A stretch of DNA of 64,000 nucleotides from Gammaproteobacteria bacterium (lineage in GTDB: Bacteria; Pseudomonadota; Gammaproteobacteria; Enterobacterales; Alteromonadaceae): positions 1-64,000 of the forward strand of contig JAHJZX010000017.1 in NCBI GenBank assembly GCA_018826295.1. The letters are read 5' to 3'. How positions within the stretch are numbered: the first letter of the stretch is position 1; each line of letters begins with the position of its first letter. Position numbers and translations under genes: made by a program. Positions 9,431-18,283 of the stretch are shown here, piece after piece. Below the pieces are notes generated by a model that saw only the letters and a program-made list of their open reading frames with translations, did no database searches and had not been told where the DNA came from.

Positions 9431-10162
9431 ATGCGCATTAAGCTGGCACAGCAGGTTTTTGCGCTGAATAAACTGTGGCTACTGCTCACTTTGACTGCTT
9501 TTGCCATATTAATCAACTTGTCCTGGTGGCAGCTAAACCGCGCTGACGCCAAGAGCGCACAATTAGCCCGGCTTGCACAATTGCAGCAGGCCGGTGCCCT
9601 GCAACCCGCGCAACTGGCATTACTCGCGGCGACCGATATTGATGCCGCGCCGCTACAAGGTCAGGCGCACTGGTTGGCACCTTACATCTGGCTGTTGGAT
9701 AACCAGATTGTGCAGGGGCAGGTTGGCTATGACGTTATAGTTCCGGTGCAGGCAGACGGTTTAACCCAGCCGTTGCTGGTTAACTTAGGTTGGCTGGCGG
9801 CACCACAGCGGCGTGACAGCTTGCCTGAGGTAAAGATACCTGCGCAGTTTGCCTTGGATGGTTTGTTACGTACTAAAGTTGATGGTTTATTGCTACTGGG
9901 GCAAAACGCCGAAGACAGCGGGCAGTGGCCGATGCGCATTCAGCAAGTGAACTATGCCCAACTATCTGAGCAAAGTGCGCTGTCATTGTTTCCGGCGCTG
10001 TTATATCAGCATAGCGGCACTGACTTCAGGCCGCATTATCAGCCGGTAGTGTTGTCGCCGGAAAAACATCGCGGTTACGCACTGCAGTGGTTTTTACTTG
10101 GTATTGCTGTACTGGGTGTTGCACTGGCAGCCAGTCATCAGGGAAAAGCAAAATATGAATAA
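9431..10162 (+). CDS. SURF1-family oxidase biogenesis protein
   Basis: Inner-membrane protein that helps insert heme A into cytochrome c oxidase. It has 243 residues with the classic two-helix topology: an N-terminal span at about 12-30 (LWLLLTLTAFAILINLSWWQ) and a C-terminal one at about 213-232, bracketing a periplasmic domain. The family pattern of WQL-N-R at the end of helix 1 (WWQLNRADAK), VPVQ, and VNLGWLAAPQ followed by an RR-like pair is visible. The ATG at 9431 is chosen with GGAG 8 nt upstream, rather than the TTG at 9428. It overlaps the next gene by 8 nt. Confidence 0.9.
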   Translation: MRIKLAQQVFALNKLWLLLTLTAFAILINLSWWQLNRADAKSAQLARLAQLQQAGALQPAQLALLAATDIDAAPLQGQAHWLAPYIWLLDNQIVQGQVGYDVIVPVQADGLTQPLLVNLGWLAAPQRRDSLPEVKIPAQFALDGLLRTKVDGLLLLGQNAEDSGQWPMRIQQVNYAQLSEQSALSLFPALLYQHSGTDFRPHYQPVVLSPEKHRGYALQWFLLGIAVLGVALAASHQGKAKYE

Positions 10163-10667
10163 GAAGAAATTTCTGTGGTTATTTGTGCTGTGCTGCGCGC
10201 TGCCTTTAGTGGCCGCCAAGCTGGTGTTGGAATTTGGCTGGTTTAACCGGGGGGTATCAAGCCAGGGCGAGTGGCAAAAAGCCGAGCTGTTTCTGCTCGA
10301 AGCAACGGCGGAAAAAGCGCATTGGCGTATTGGCGTGATGCCGGCGGCTGAGTGCAGCAAGTTGTGTCTCGCTGCCTTGCATACTGTGCAGCAGCTCTAT
10401 GTCGGCCTGGGCCGTAAGCAAACACAGGTGCAACCGGTGTTTATCAGCAGCGGCGCTATGGCCAGTGGCTTTTCATCTTTTATGCAGCTGCCGGCATTAC
10501 ATGAAGTACCGGCAGACTTACACGATAAGATATTACTGATCGATCAGCAGGGGCTGGTGTTACTCAGCTATCCGATGCCTGTTGCTGAGGCTGATATGGC
10601 TAGCACCGCCAAAGCCATCCGTCAGGATTTACTAAAATTACTTAACTATGACCGGACCAGCGTATGA
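10155..10667 (+). CDS. Membrane-anchored thioredoxin-like protein of the oxidase operon (unnamed)
   Basis: A 170-residue protein with an N-terminal membrane anchor (residues 5-25) and a periplasmic domain. It carries a C-x3-C pair at Cys67 and Cys71 (AECSKLC) and, about 55 residues later, ILLIDQQGLVLLSYPM, which resembles the strand-turn-strand of thioredoxin-fold SCO and peroxiredoxin proteins. SCO proteins use the same C-x3-C spacing to bind copper. I infer a divergent thioredoxin-fold protein, possibly in copper or thiol handling for CuA/CuB assembly; no His ligand equivalent is obvious. The start at 10155 is used because an earlier frame start lies deep inside the SURF1 gene. ATGA overlap with ctaA. 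Confidence 0.8.
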   Translation: MNKKKFLWLFVLCCALPLVAAKLVLEFGWFNRGVSSQGEWQKAELFLLEATAEKAHWRIGVMPAAECSKLCLAALHTVQQLYVGLGRKQTQVQPVFISSGAMASGFSSFMQLPALHEVPADLHDKILLIDQQGLVLLSYPMPVAEADMASTAKAIRQDLLKLLNYDRTSV

Positions 10668-11659
10668 AAACACAACAGTGGCTGGCGACTATCGCTATTT
10701 TCCTTACTATGGGTGTGATCTTACTCGGTGCTTACACCCGGTTGACTGATGCCGGTTTAGGCTGCCCGGACTGGCCAGGTTGCTATGGCTTTTTTAAGGT
10801 GCCTCAGCAAGAGCATCATGTTGCGGCCGCACTGCAAGCCTTTCCCGAGCGGCCACTGGAGCCACACAAAGCCTGGAACGAGATGATCCACCGCTATTTT
10901 GCCGGCAGTCTGGGCTTATTAATTGCTTCGATGTTTTTTATAGCCTTGTTTCGCCGCCATAACAGCAAGATACTGCCGTCTGTGTTACTGGCATTGGTGG
11001 TGTTTCAGGCCGCGTTAGGCATGTGGACAGTCACGCTGAATTTGCTGCCTTTAGTGGTCATGGGGCATTTACTCGGCGGCTTTAGCTTACTGAGTTTACT
11101 GGCAGTTTATTGGTTGCGTTTACATCCGCAGCATCGGGTAGCGCAGCCCCAGCCGCTATCGTTAAAGCCGCTGGCACTGTTGGCAATAGCGGTATTAGTG
11201 GCGCAAATAGCGCTGGGAGGCTGGACAGCCGCCAACTATGCCGCACTGGCTTGTATTGAATTGCCGGTATGTGAAGCCGGTTGGCTGGCGCGGTTGAATA
11301 TCAGTGAGGCCTTTGATTTACATTTGGGCCATGCTGACTATGAATATGGCGTGATGTCTGCCGAAGCGCGGCAAACCGTGCATGTGTTCCATCGTCTGGG
11401 CGCCGTACTGACATTAGCTGTGCTGACGTTGTTTTTATGGCAGTTATGGCGCAAAGCGACCGACAGCCGGTTACGCAAGCTTGCGGTTGCAGCGGCCACG
11501 CTGTTGGCTGCCCAGTTTACCTTAGGTGTGCTAAACGTTGCTCTGCATTTACCGCTGGTTAATGCGGTAGCGCATAACTTTGTCGCTGCCAACTTGTTGA
11601 TGTTATTAGTGATTATCTATATGCAGCTGCGCAGTGGCCGTAGCAGGGAGGCCGTATGA
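10664..11659 (+). CDS. ctaA: Heme A synthase (CtaA/COX15)
   Basis: Integral membrane enzyme that oxidises the C8 methyl of heme O to the formyl group of heme A, 331 residues with eight predicted helices in two four-helix halves. The N-terminal signature AYTRLTDAGLGCPDWPGCYG is present, as is the conserved His in NEMIHRYFAG (heme ligand and catalytic region) and the second-half pair VHVFHRLGAV and NAVAHN. The start overlaps the preceding stop (ATGA) and its own end overlaps ctaB the same way, which indicates translational coupling of the heme O to heme A steps. Confidence 0.95.
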   Translation: MKTQQWLATIAIFLTMGVILLGAYTRLTDAGLGCPDWPGCYGFFKVPQQEHHVAAALQAFPERPLEPHKAWNEMIHRYFAGSLGLLIASMFFIALFRRHNSKILPSVLLALVVFQAALGMWTVTLNLLPLVVMGHLLGGFSLLSLLAVYWLRLHPQHRVAQPQPLSLKPLALLAIAVLVAQIALGGWTAANYAALACIELPVCEAGWLARLNISEAFDLHLGHADYEYGVMSAEARQTVHVFHRLGAVLTLAVLTLFLWQLWRKATDSRLRKLAVAAATLLAAQFTLGVLNVALHLPLVNAVAHNFVAANLLMLLVIIYMQLRSGRSREAV

Positions 11660-12567
11660 GTACAGTGACTAAAGCCAAAGCTATGTCTGCCAGCGGCCGT
11701 GATTATCTGGAGCTGACCAAGCCTAAGGTAGTGGCATTGTTGGTGCTAACGGCCTGGGTTGGCATGATGCTGGCGCAACCGGGTTTGCCGGATTTGCTGA
11801 CGTTATTTGCCGCGACTGCCGGTATCGGCTTGTTATCGGCAGCCGCGGCGGCGGTTAATCATGTGGTCGATCAGCGGATAGATGCACAAATGGCGCGTAC
11901 CTATAGCCGGCCAGTGGCAAAAGGGCGTATCAGCCCATTGCAGGCTGCTAGCTTTGCCGTGGCATTGGCGGTTACCGGCTTTGTGATTCTTTATGCGCTG
12001 GTCAATGCCTTAACGGCCTGGCTGACGCTGGCCAGTTTGTTTGGTTATGCAGTGGTATACACCATGTTTTTAAAGCGTGCCACACCACAAAATATTGTCA
12101 TCGGTGGCCTGGCTGGCGCTATGCCGCCTTTATTAGGTTGGACCGCCATGACCGGCAATATCCATGGCCACGCGCTGTTGTTAGTGATGATTATTTTTAC
12201 CTGGACGCCACCGCATTTCTGGGCGTTAGCAATACACCGCCGCGATGACTACGCCAAAGTCAATATGCCAATGCTGCCGGTAACGCATGGTATTGAATTT
12301 ACCAAAAGCGTCATTTGCCTGTACACCGTAATACTGTTTCTGGTGTGCCTGATGCCATATCTGGTCGGCATGACCGGCGCTATTTATCTGCTGGGCAGCG
12401 CCGTATTGAACTTACGCTTTATGCAATATGCCTGGAAACTGAAGCTGCAAAGCGATAACAGCTCAGCCATGGCAACCTTTAAGTTTTCTATAGTGCATCT
12501 GATGGTATTATTTCTGCTTCTGCTGGTAGATCATTATTTTAAGGTAGCGCCAATCTATGTTTCGTAA
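11656..12567 (+). CDS. ctaB: Protoheme IX farnesyltransferase (heme O synthase)
   Basis: UbiA-family membrane prenyltransferase that adds a farnesyl group to heme B, giving heme O for CtaA. It has 303 residues and about nine transmembrane helices. The first Asp-rich motif is NHVVDQRIDAQMARTYSRP near residues 71-89; the second conserved region is HRRDDYAKVNMPMLP. ELTKPKVVALLVLTAWVG at the N-terminus is typical. It overlaps ctaA (ATGA) and the SCO gene by 11 nt. Also called cyoE. Confidence 0.96.
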   Translation: MSTVTKAKAMSASGRDYLELTKPKVVALLVLTAWVGMMLAQPGLPDLLTLFAATAGIGLLSAAAAAVNHVVDQRIDAQMARTYSRPVAKGRISPLQAASFAVALAVTGFVILYALVNALTAWLTLASLFGYAVVYTMFLKRATPQNIVIGGLAGAMPPLLGWTAMTGNIHGHALLLVMIIFTWTPPHFWALAIHRRDDYAKVNMPMLPVTHGIEFTKSVICLYTVILFLVCLMPYLVGMTGAIYLLGSAVLNLRFMQYAWKLKLQSDNSSAMATFKFSIVHLMVLFLLLLVDHYFKVAPIYVS

Positions 12568-13198
12568 TCTGGCTTATTTGTTCTTAGTGCTGGCGGCATT
12601 GGCTGGCGGCGTGATGTTGTATCAGTGGTCGCAGCTAAGTGCTGAGCCTAAGCTGGCGCTGGTGTATCCGCAGCCCAGAGTACTGGCCGACTTTCAACTG
12701 ACTGATCAGCATGGCGAAATGGTCAATCGGCAACGTTTGTATGGCCAGTGGACACTGGCCTTCGTTGGTTACACCTACTGCCCGGATATTTGCCCGTTAA
12801 CGCTGGCTAAACTGGCCGGCTTGCAGCCAGAGCTGGCAGCACAGCTGCCGGAACCGCTAAAAGTGTGGTTTATCTCGGTTGATCCCAAGCGCGATACAAT
12901 AGAAAAGCTAAACGAGTATGTTAGTTACTTTACTCAACCTGCGGTAATAGGTATGACAGCCGGCCATGACCAGCTGTTTCCGTTTGTGCGTCAGTTAGGC
13001 TTAATGTATGCGCTTAGTGGCAGTACCGATACCGACTATCTGGTTGATCATAGTGCTTCAGTGGTGCTGATTAACCCGCAGGGCCAGCTGGTCGCCATGT
13101 TTAAGCCACCACTTGAAGTGGGAAAACTACCGATACTCGACTCAGAGCAAATGCTGGCCGATTTCCCGCTGGTGCTGCGCAAACTTAAGGCTGGTTAA
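12557..13198 (+). CDS. SCO1/SenC family copper chaperone
   Basis: Membrane-anchored thioredoxin-fold protein that metallates the CuA site of subunit II, 213 residues. A single N-terminal helix (residues 4-24) is followed by the SCO domain. The copper ligands are Cys75 and Cys79 (GYTYCPDICPL) and His165 (YLVDHSASVV); ISVDPKRDT is the family's conserved loop. It is the last gene of the oxidase operon. Its 3' end overlaps the convergent polysaccharide deacetylase gene by 14 nt, with no intrinsic terminator between them. Confidence 0.94.
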   Translation: MFRNLAYLFLVLAALAGGVMLYQWSQLSAEPKLALVYPQPRVLADFQLTDQHGEMVNRQRLYGQWTLAFVGYTYCPDICPLTLAKLAGLQPELAAQLPEPLKVWFISVDPKRDTIEKLNEYVSYFTQPAVIGMTAGHDQLFPFVRQLGLMYALSGSTDTDYLVDHSASVVLINPQGQLVAMFKPPLEVGKLPILDSEQMLADFPLVLRKLKAG

Positions 13199-14207
13199 GC
13201 CAGGGCTGGGAATACCAGTAAAAATAGCCTTTTTTGCTTAGTGAAGGTGCTGTGCAGTTATAACGGCTTCGCCCCTTTGCTAAAGGTTTAGCGGCGCTTA
13301 CCCTAAAGGTGGTGTCGTTAAGCCACTCGGCTTTAAGCACTTCAGACCCGGCAAAGCATTGCAACTGGGCGCGGCTAAAATCTCTGACCTGCAATGACAG
13401 GGTGAGCAAAGGCGGATTAACACCCTGTAATAGCGGATCCACGCCGTGATAATCGCTAATATTAAAAGCCAGAGTACGTAGTTTTTGCGCCAGATCGTTT
13501 AAATCAGCATAGCGGCCAGCTGCCGGAAACCGTGGCAAGCGGGTCAGCACACTGTTATTGCCTACCGCACCGGAGTGCTGACCAATACCAATAAAACCGA
13601 GTTCGCTTACCAGCTGTTCCAGTGCGGTACTGTATTCGCCATACGGATAAGCAAGCCATTGATGGCGTTGGCCGGTTACCTGTGCAATCTTATCCTCAGC
13701 TGCCAGTATGCTTTGCCGCATCCGCGTTAGCCATTGCTGTTCGGTTTCGTTTGCTTCTGGCGCAGCCATATGTTCGTGCCACATTGCATGGTTGGCTACC
13801 AGCACGCCATCGTCAGACATCTGTTTTATCTGCTGCCAGGTCAGTAAAGGGCCATCGCCTTTATCAATGCTGCCGGGGCTGATAAAGATGGTATAAGGAT
13901 AACCAAACTGCTGCAAAATCGGGTGGGCGGTAGTGAAGTTATTTTCATAGCTGTCATCAAAGGTAATCACCACGGCATTGTCTGCCACTGCAGTACCTTC
14001 GCGCAGTTGTTTAATCAACAGATCCAGGCCTATCACCTGAAAGTTGTTGTCTTTTAAGTACTGTAAATGACCGCGCAGTTCATCGGCGGTAACGCTGGTA
14101 GATCTGGGGGTGTCGCTGGCTACATGATGATAAATCAACATCACCGCTGCCTGCGCCGGAAATAACAGGCTAAGCAGTACAGAGTAGAAAAGGATTAACG
14201 ACTTCAT
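13185..14207 (-). CDS. Secreted polysaccharide deacetylase family protein
   Basis: NodB-fold carbohydrate esterase of 340 residues with a signal peptide ending near AQA. Metal-site motifs are visible: VITFDDSYENNF (motif 1, Asp-Asp), NHAMWHEHM (His-x3-4-His metal pair) and WLAYPYGEYS (motif 3). The domain is followed by about 100 residues of beta-rich C-terminus, and the overall plan recalls PgaB-type N-deacetylases. The substrate cannot be told from sequence; no glycan-synthesis genes are adjacent. The ATG at 14207 is chosen over an upstream TTG because it starts the signal peptide, although no strong Shine-Dalgarno is seen. Confidence 0.88.
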   Translation of the reverse strand: MKSLILFYSVLLSLLFPAQAAVMLIYHHVASDTPRSTSVTADELRGHLQYLKDNNFQVIGLDLLIKQLREGTAVADNAVVITFDDSYENNFTTAHPILQQFGYPYTIFISPGSIDKGDGPLLTWQQIKQMSDDGVLVANHAMWHEHMAAPEANETEQQWLTRMRQSILAAEDKIAQVTGQRHQWLAYPYGEYSTALEQLVSELGFIGIGQHSGAVGNNSVLTRLPRFPAAGRYADLNDLAQKLRTLAFNISDYHGVDPLLQGVNPPLLTLSLQVRDFSRAQLQCFAGSEVLKAEWLNDTTFRVSAAKPLAKGRSRYNCTAPSLSKKGYFYWYSQPWLNQP

Positions 14208-14291
14208 TGATATCGGCCTGCCGGTGAATAAAAACAAGCCGTTTTATAACACAGGCAGGCAGAAAAGGCAGCTGATGTCAGCGCAGAAGGC

Positions 14292-14870
14292 TTAGTAGTA
14301 CGAATGTTCGCCGCGCTGGTGCTCAGTGATATCACGCACGCCAGACAACTCACCGCTAAAGCGGGTTAGCAGCTCTTTTTCGATACCTTCTTTTAGCGTT
14401 AAATCGACCTGAGAGCAGCCGTTGCAACCACCGCCAAATTGCAATACTGCGACACCGTCGGGCGTCAGCTCCATTACACTAACCCGGCCACCATGGTTGG
14501 CCAGTTGCGGATTAATTTCGCTGTCGATAACGTACTGCACCCGCTCGATTAAAGAAGCGTCGTCATTCACCTTACGTACTTTGGCGTTCGGCGCTTTTAA
14601 CGTTAGCTGTGAGCCCATCTGATCGGTGACAAAATCAATTTCTGCGTCAACTAAAAACGGCTGGCTCTCCTGATCTACTACTGCATCAAAGCCGGTGAAA
14701 TTTAATTTTAAATCGGTATCTTCAACTGCATCGGGTGGGCAATAAGATACACCACACTCAGCCTGCGCCGTGCCTGGGTTGACCACAAACACCCGAATGT
14801 GGGTGCCGGTAGGTTGTTTTGCCAACAGTTTGGCAAAGTGTTGTTGTGCCTGTTCTGAAATGCTGATCAT
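14292..14870 (-). CDS. nfuA: Fe-S cluster carrier NfuA
   Basis: Scaffold and carrier that delivers 4Fe-4S clusters to target apoproteins, especially under stress. It has 192 residues (E. coli 191). An N-terminal degenerate A-type domain (about 1-95) is fused to a C-terminal Nfu domain with the cluster-binding pair Cys149-x2-Cys152 ([13 protein letters not shown]), at the same positions as in E. coli. [11 protein letters not shown] is also conserved. The classical neighbours comF and bioH lie 3 kb away, separated here by a peptidase gene. Confidence 0.97.
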   Translation of the reverse strand: MISISEQAQQHFAKLLAKQPTGTHIRVFVVNPGTAQAECGVSYCPPDAVEDTDLKLNFTGFDAVVDQESQPFLVDAEIDFVTDQMGSQLTLKAPNAKVRKVNDDASLIERVQYVIDSEINPQLANHGGRVSVMELTPDGVAVLQFGGGCNGCSQVDLTLKEGIEKELLTRFSGELSGVRDITEHQRGEHSYY

Positions 14871-14995
14871 AAGAGTACCTGACTAAATCACTAGGTTAAT
14901 GGCTATGATACTCTTCCCGCTGCTGCCTTGCCAGCCCTGCTTGAGTTTTGCCCCAGTTATGGCTAACGTAGCCGCAGCAAAGAGGAACGATAACA

Positions 14996-17539
14996 ATGAA
15001 GAAATATCTTGCGCTGGTACTGCTGTTAGCCAGCTACCACCTTACTGCTGATACTAAATATGTGCCGGCAGTGGCTAATTCAACCCTGCCGACGCCACAA
15101 CAGGTATTGGGTTTCAATGTTGGACAATGGCATGCCCGTCATGATCAGATCCAACGCTATTTCGAACGATTGGCTCAACAAAGCGGCCGCGCTCAGCTTG
15201 AGGTCATCGGCTACAGTCATGAACAACGGCCATTGCTGCAGTTGGTGATTTCGTCCGAGCAGAACTTACAGCGACTGGAGCAAATACGCCAGCAGCACCT
15301 GGAGGCCGCCCGGCAGGGCAAAGAGCGGGCAGCCGATGCGCCGGTAATAATCTGGTTGGGTTATAGCGTACATGGCAACGAACCCAGTGGCGCTAATGCC
15401 GCCCTGCTTGTTGCCCAGTATCTTGCTGCTGCCAACACAGACGAAGTACGTACCTGGCTGGATAACGCCGTCATTTTACTGCAACCGGTATTAAACCCGG
15501 ACGGCCATGATCGTTTTGCGCTTTGGGCTAATATGCATAAAGGTGCGGCAGCGGTAGCCGATCCGCAGCACCGGGAACACAACGAACCCTGGCCAAATGG
15601 CCGGCCTAATCATTACTGGTTTGATTTAAACCGTGATTGGTTGTTATTACAACACCCGGAAAGCCGTGCCCGTATCGCCCAGTACCAACAGTGGTTGCCG
15701 AATGTGGTTGGCGATTATCATGAGATGGGCACCAACAGCAGCTACTTTTTTCAGCCGGGCATTCCCAGCCGTAATTATCCACTGACACCCAAACGTAACT
15801 TTGAACTAACCAGCGCTATTGCACAGTTTCATGCTGCTGCGTTCGACCAACAGGGCCAGCTGTATTACACCAAAGAGAGCTTTGATGATTTTTACGTTGG
15901 CAAAGGATCGACCTATCCCGATGTGCAGGGCAGTGTCGGTATTTTGTTTGAGCAGGCCAGTAGTCGTGGTCATTTGCAAGACAGTATTAATGGCCCGCTT
16001 AGCTTTGCTGCAACAGTGCAAAATCAGCTGACGGCTTCTTTATCCACCATCCGTGGCGCGGTAGCGAAGCGGGCAGAATTATTAAGTTACCAACAAGATT
16101 TTTATCGCAGCGCCTTACAACAGGCTAAAGCCAGCCGGGTTAAAGGCTATATGCTGACCGAGAGTGCTGATAGCAGCCGTTTAGCCGCGTTATTGGATTT
16201 ATTGCAGCGTCACCATGTTGAGGTATACCAGTTAAATCGGGACTGGCAGGACGACAACAACAGTTATCCGGCGGCAAGCAGCTACTATGTGCCGCTGCAA
16301 CAGCCGCAGTACCGGCTGATAAAAGCGATGTTCAGCACCGAGAAAAATTTTAATGACAACACTTTCTATGACGTGTCGGCCTGGACTTTGCCCTATGCCT
16401 TTAATATTGCTTTTACGCCGTTAAACCGCGAACCGGCCGCCTCGGCGCTGACGGATAGCTGGCCACAGCCGGTCAGGGCAGCACAATTAAGCAAAGGCGC
16501 CTATGCCTACGCGTTTAACTGGCAGGATCAACAGGCGCCGCTGCTATTACAGGCGTTGTTAGAAGAGAAACTGGTTGTGCGCGCTGCAATGAACGATGTT
16601 GTGGCTCAAACCGAAAACGGCCAGGTTAGCCTGCAGCGTGGCGCTATGCTGATTGCCGCCGGATTGCAGACTGAGGCCGACTGGTTTAGCCGTTTACAAC
16701 GTCAGCAGCAGCGCTTTAATTTGCCGGTTTTTGCTATAAACAGTGGCCTGGCGGCCAGCGGCAGTGACTTGGGCAGCCATCAGTTTGCACCAGTGCACCT
16801 GCCGCAGGTATTGTTGATAGCCGGGCCGGGTGTCAGTTCTACAGAAGCCGGCGAAGTCTGGTATAACCTGGAACGTTTAGCCGGTGTATCACCGTCAATG
16901 TCTGAGCCTGGCCGTTTAACTAAACTGGACCTGAGCCGCTACAGCCATATTATTTTGCCTGATGGTAATTACAGCAGTTGGCATGACGCTGAGACCGCCG
17001 CACTGAAAAGCTGGGCAGAGCGCGGTGGTGTATTGTGGGGACACAAGCGCGGGGCTGCCTGGCTGGCCAAAAGTGGCCTATTAAGCGCTGGCGTGTGGCA
17101 GGGTGACGAAATGACCAGCCTGATCCCGTCAGATAATCTGAGTTATGAAGATAAGGAACGGCTGGCCGGCAAACAGCGCATTGCTGGTGCCATTTACCAG
17201 GCCGAACTGGATTTATCTCACCCGTTAACCTTTGGTCTGACACGGGACACCCTGCCGGTGTTTAAAAACAGTACCTTGTTGCTGCAACCAGCAAACCAGC
17301 CCTTTATCAATGTAGCCCTATATAGCAGAACACCGCAGTTAGCCGGGTACACAGCAGCAGAGTATGTGCCGCGCATCAGCCAGTCTGCTGTTTTGCTGGC
17401 GCATAATATCGGTAAGGGCAGAGTGATTGGCATGACGGATAATCCGGTATTCAGGGGCTACTTCTACGGCTCCAGCCGCTTGCTGGTTAATGCCATATAT
17501 CTGGGGCGCAGTTTTAATAGTGTGGCCGACGCTGATTAA
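14996..17539 (+). CDS. M14 family zinc carboxypeptidase, secreted
   Basis: Large (847 residues) exported metallopeptidase. Signal peptide about 1-18; catalytic M14 domain roughly 40-350 with the zinc ligands His126 and Glu129 (SVHGNEPSG) and His242 (GDYHEMGTNSS). NPDGHDRF near 167 and a probable general-base Glu319 (GILFEQASSRG) complete the site. The C-terminal 450 residues hold a region with AGPGVSSTEAGEVWY and SHIILPDGNYSS, resembling a glutamine-amidotransferase-like fold seen in this subfamily. A good AAGAGGAA site precedes the ATG. It sits between nfuA and comF, pairs that are usually adjacent, so it may be a lineage-specific insertion. Its end overlaps comF by 4 nt. Confidence 0.9.
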   Translation: MKKYLALVLLLASYHLTADTKYVPAVANSTLPTPQQVLGFNVGQWHARHDQIQRYFERLAQQSGRAQLEVIGYSHEQRPLLQLVISSEQNLQRLEQIRQQHLEAARQGKERAADAPVIIWLGYSVHGNEPSGANAALLVAQYLAAANTDEVRTWLDNAVILLQPVLNPDGHDRFALWANMHKGAAAVADPQHREHNEPWPNGRPNHYWFDLNRDWLLLQHPESRARIAQYQQWLPNVVGDYHEMGTNSSYFFQPGIPSRNYPLTPKRNFELTSAIAQFHAAAFDQQGQLYYTKESFDDFYVGKGSTYPDVQGSVGILFEQASSRGHLQDSINGPLSFAATVQNQLTASLSTIRGAVAKRAELLSYQQDFYRSALQQAKASRVKGYMLTESADSSRLAALLDLLQRHHVEVYQLNRDWQDDNNSYPAASSYYVPLQQPQYRLIKAMFSTEKNFNDNTFYDVSAWTLPYAFNIAFTPLNREPAASALTDSWPQPVRAAQLSKGAYAYAFNWQDQQAPLLLQALLEEKLVVRAAMNDVVAQTENGQVSLQRGAMLIAAGLQTEADWFSRLQRQQQRFNLPVFAINSGLAASGSDLGSHQFAPVHLPQVLLIAGPGVSSTEAGEVWYNLERLAGVSPSMSEPGRLTKLDLSRYSHIILPDGNYSSWHDAETAALKSWAERGGVLWGHKRGAAWLAKSGLLSAGVWQGDEMTSLIPSDNLSYEDKERLAGKQRIAGAIYQAELDLSHPLTFGLTRDTLPVFKNSTLLLQPANQPFINVALYSRTPQLAGYTAAEYVPRISQSAVLLAHNIGKGRVIGMTDNPVFRGYFYGSSRLLVNAIYLGRSFNSVADAD

Positions 17540-18273
17540 GTTAGCGTGGTTACCGCCACTGTCCACACACTGATGCGCCGCACGCCGTGGCGGCGCAGCA
17601 AACGGCAAATTTCATTGGCGGTAGCACCAGTGGTGACTACATCATCTACCAAGGCCAGGTGTGACGGCAGGCCGATGGTGGTATTAAGTGTAAAACTGTG
17701 GCGTAAATTGCGCTTGCGCTGCTTGCGGCTTAAGCCGACCTGTGCGGACAAATGCCGGCTTTTCTGTATCACGTGCAGCAGTGGTAGCCCCAATTGCTCT
17801 GCTGCGGCCTGAGCTAACAGCTGCGCCTGATTAAAGCCACGTTTACGTTGCCGGGCCTTGTGCATAGGCACATAGACAATGGCGTCAGGCAGGGTTTGGC
17901 CTGTCGTAGTCAGCTGAGCCAACAGCGCGGCAAATTGCAGTTGCAGCAAGTCGCCGGCGGCGTCGTCGGTAAAAAATTTCCAGCGCTGTAGCCAGTGGCG
18001 ATAGGGGTGTTGGTACAGGCTGACACTGAGTAACTGATCAAAGCGCGGTTTCTTCAGCCCCTGCGCTACCTGTGGCAGCCAGAGTAAGTTGTAGTGGCAC
18101 AGCGCATAAGGTAATTGCGGTAACGCCGACTGACAATCGGTGCAAAGCTGGTGTGTTGCGCTTTGCACCGGTAAACTGCACCACAAACATGACGATGGCA
18201 TTAACCAGTGCCAGCCTTGCTGCAACAGACGGATTGCGGAAAATGGCAAATTAACATCCGTATTAATTAACAT
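17536..18273 (-). CDS. comF: ComF family phosphoribosyltransferase-like protein
   Basis: ComF/GntX-type protein of 245 residues. An N-terminal zinc-ribbon-like pair of CxxC motifs (SCLWCSLPV and LCTDCQSAL) precedes a type I phosphoribosyltransferase domain; the PRPP loop reads LALVDDVVTTGATANE near the C-terminus. In competent bacteria ComF is needed for DNA uptake; GntX has been linked to using DNA as a nutrient. The start at 18273 keeps the hydrophobic lead FSAIRLLQQGWHWL common in this family. A start at 18201 is possible. It is divergent from bioH with only 10 nt between start codons. Confidence 0.93.
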   Translation of the reverse strand: MLINTDVNLPFSAIRLLQQGWHWLMPSSCLWCSLPVQSATHQLCTDCQSALPQLPYALCHYNLLWLPQVAQGLKKPRFDQLLSVSLYQHPYRHWLQRWKFFTDDAAGDLLQLQFAALLAQLTTTGQTLPDAIVYVPMHKARQRKRGFNQAQLLAQAAAEQLGLPLLHVIQKSRHLSAQVGLSRKQRKRNLRHSFTLNTTIGLPSHLALVDDVVTTGATANEICRLLRRHGVRRISVWTVAVTTLT

Positions 18274-18283
18274 TTTAGTTACT

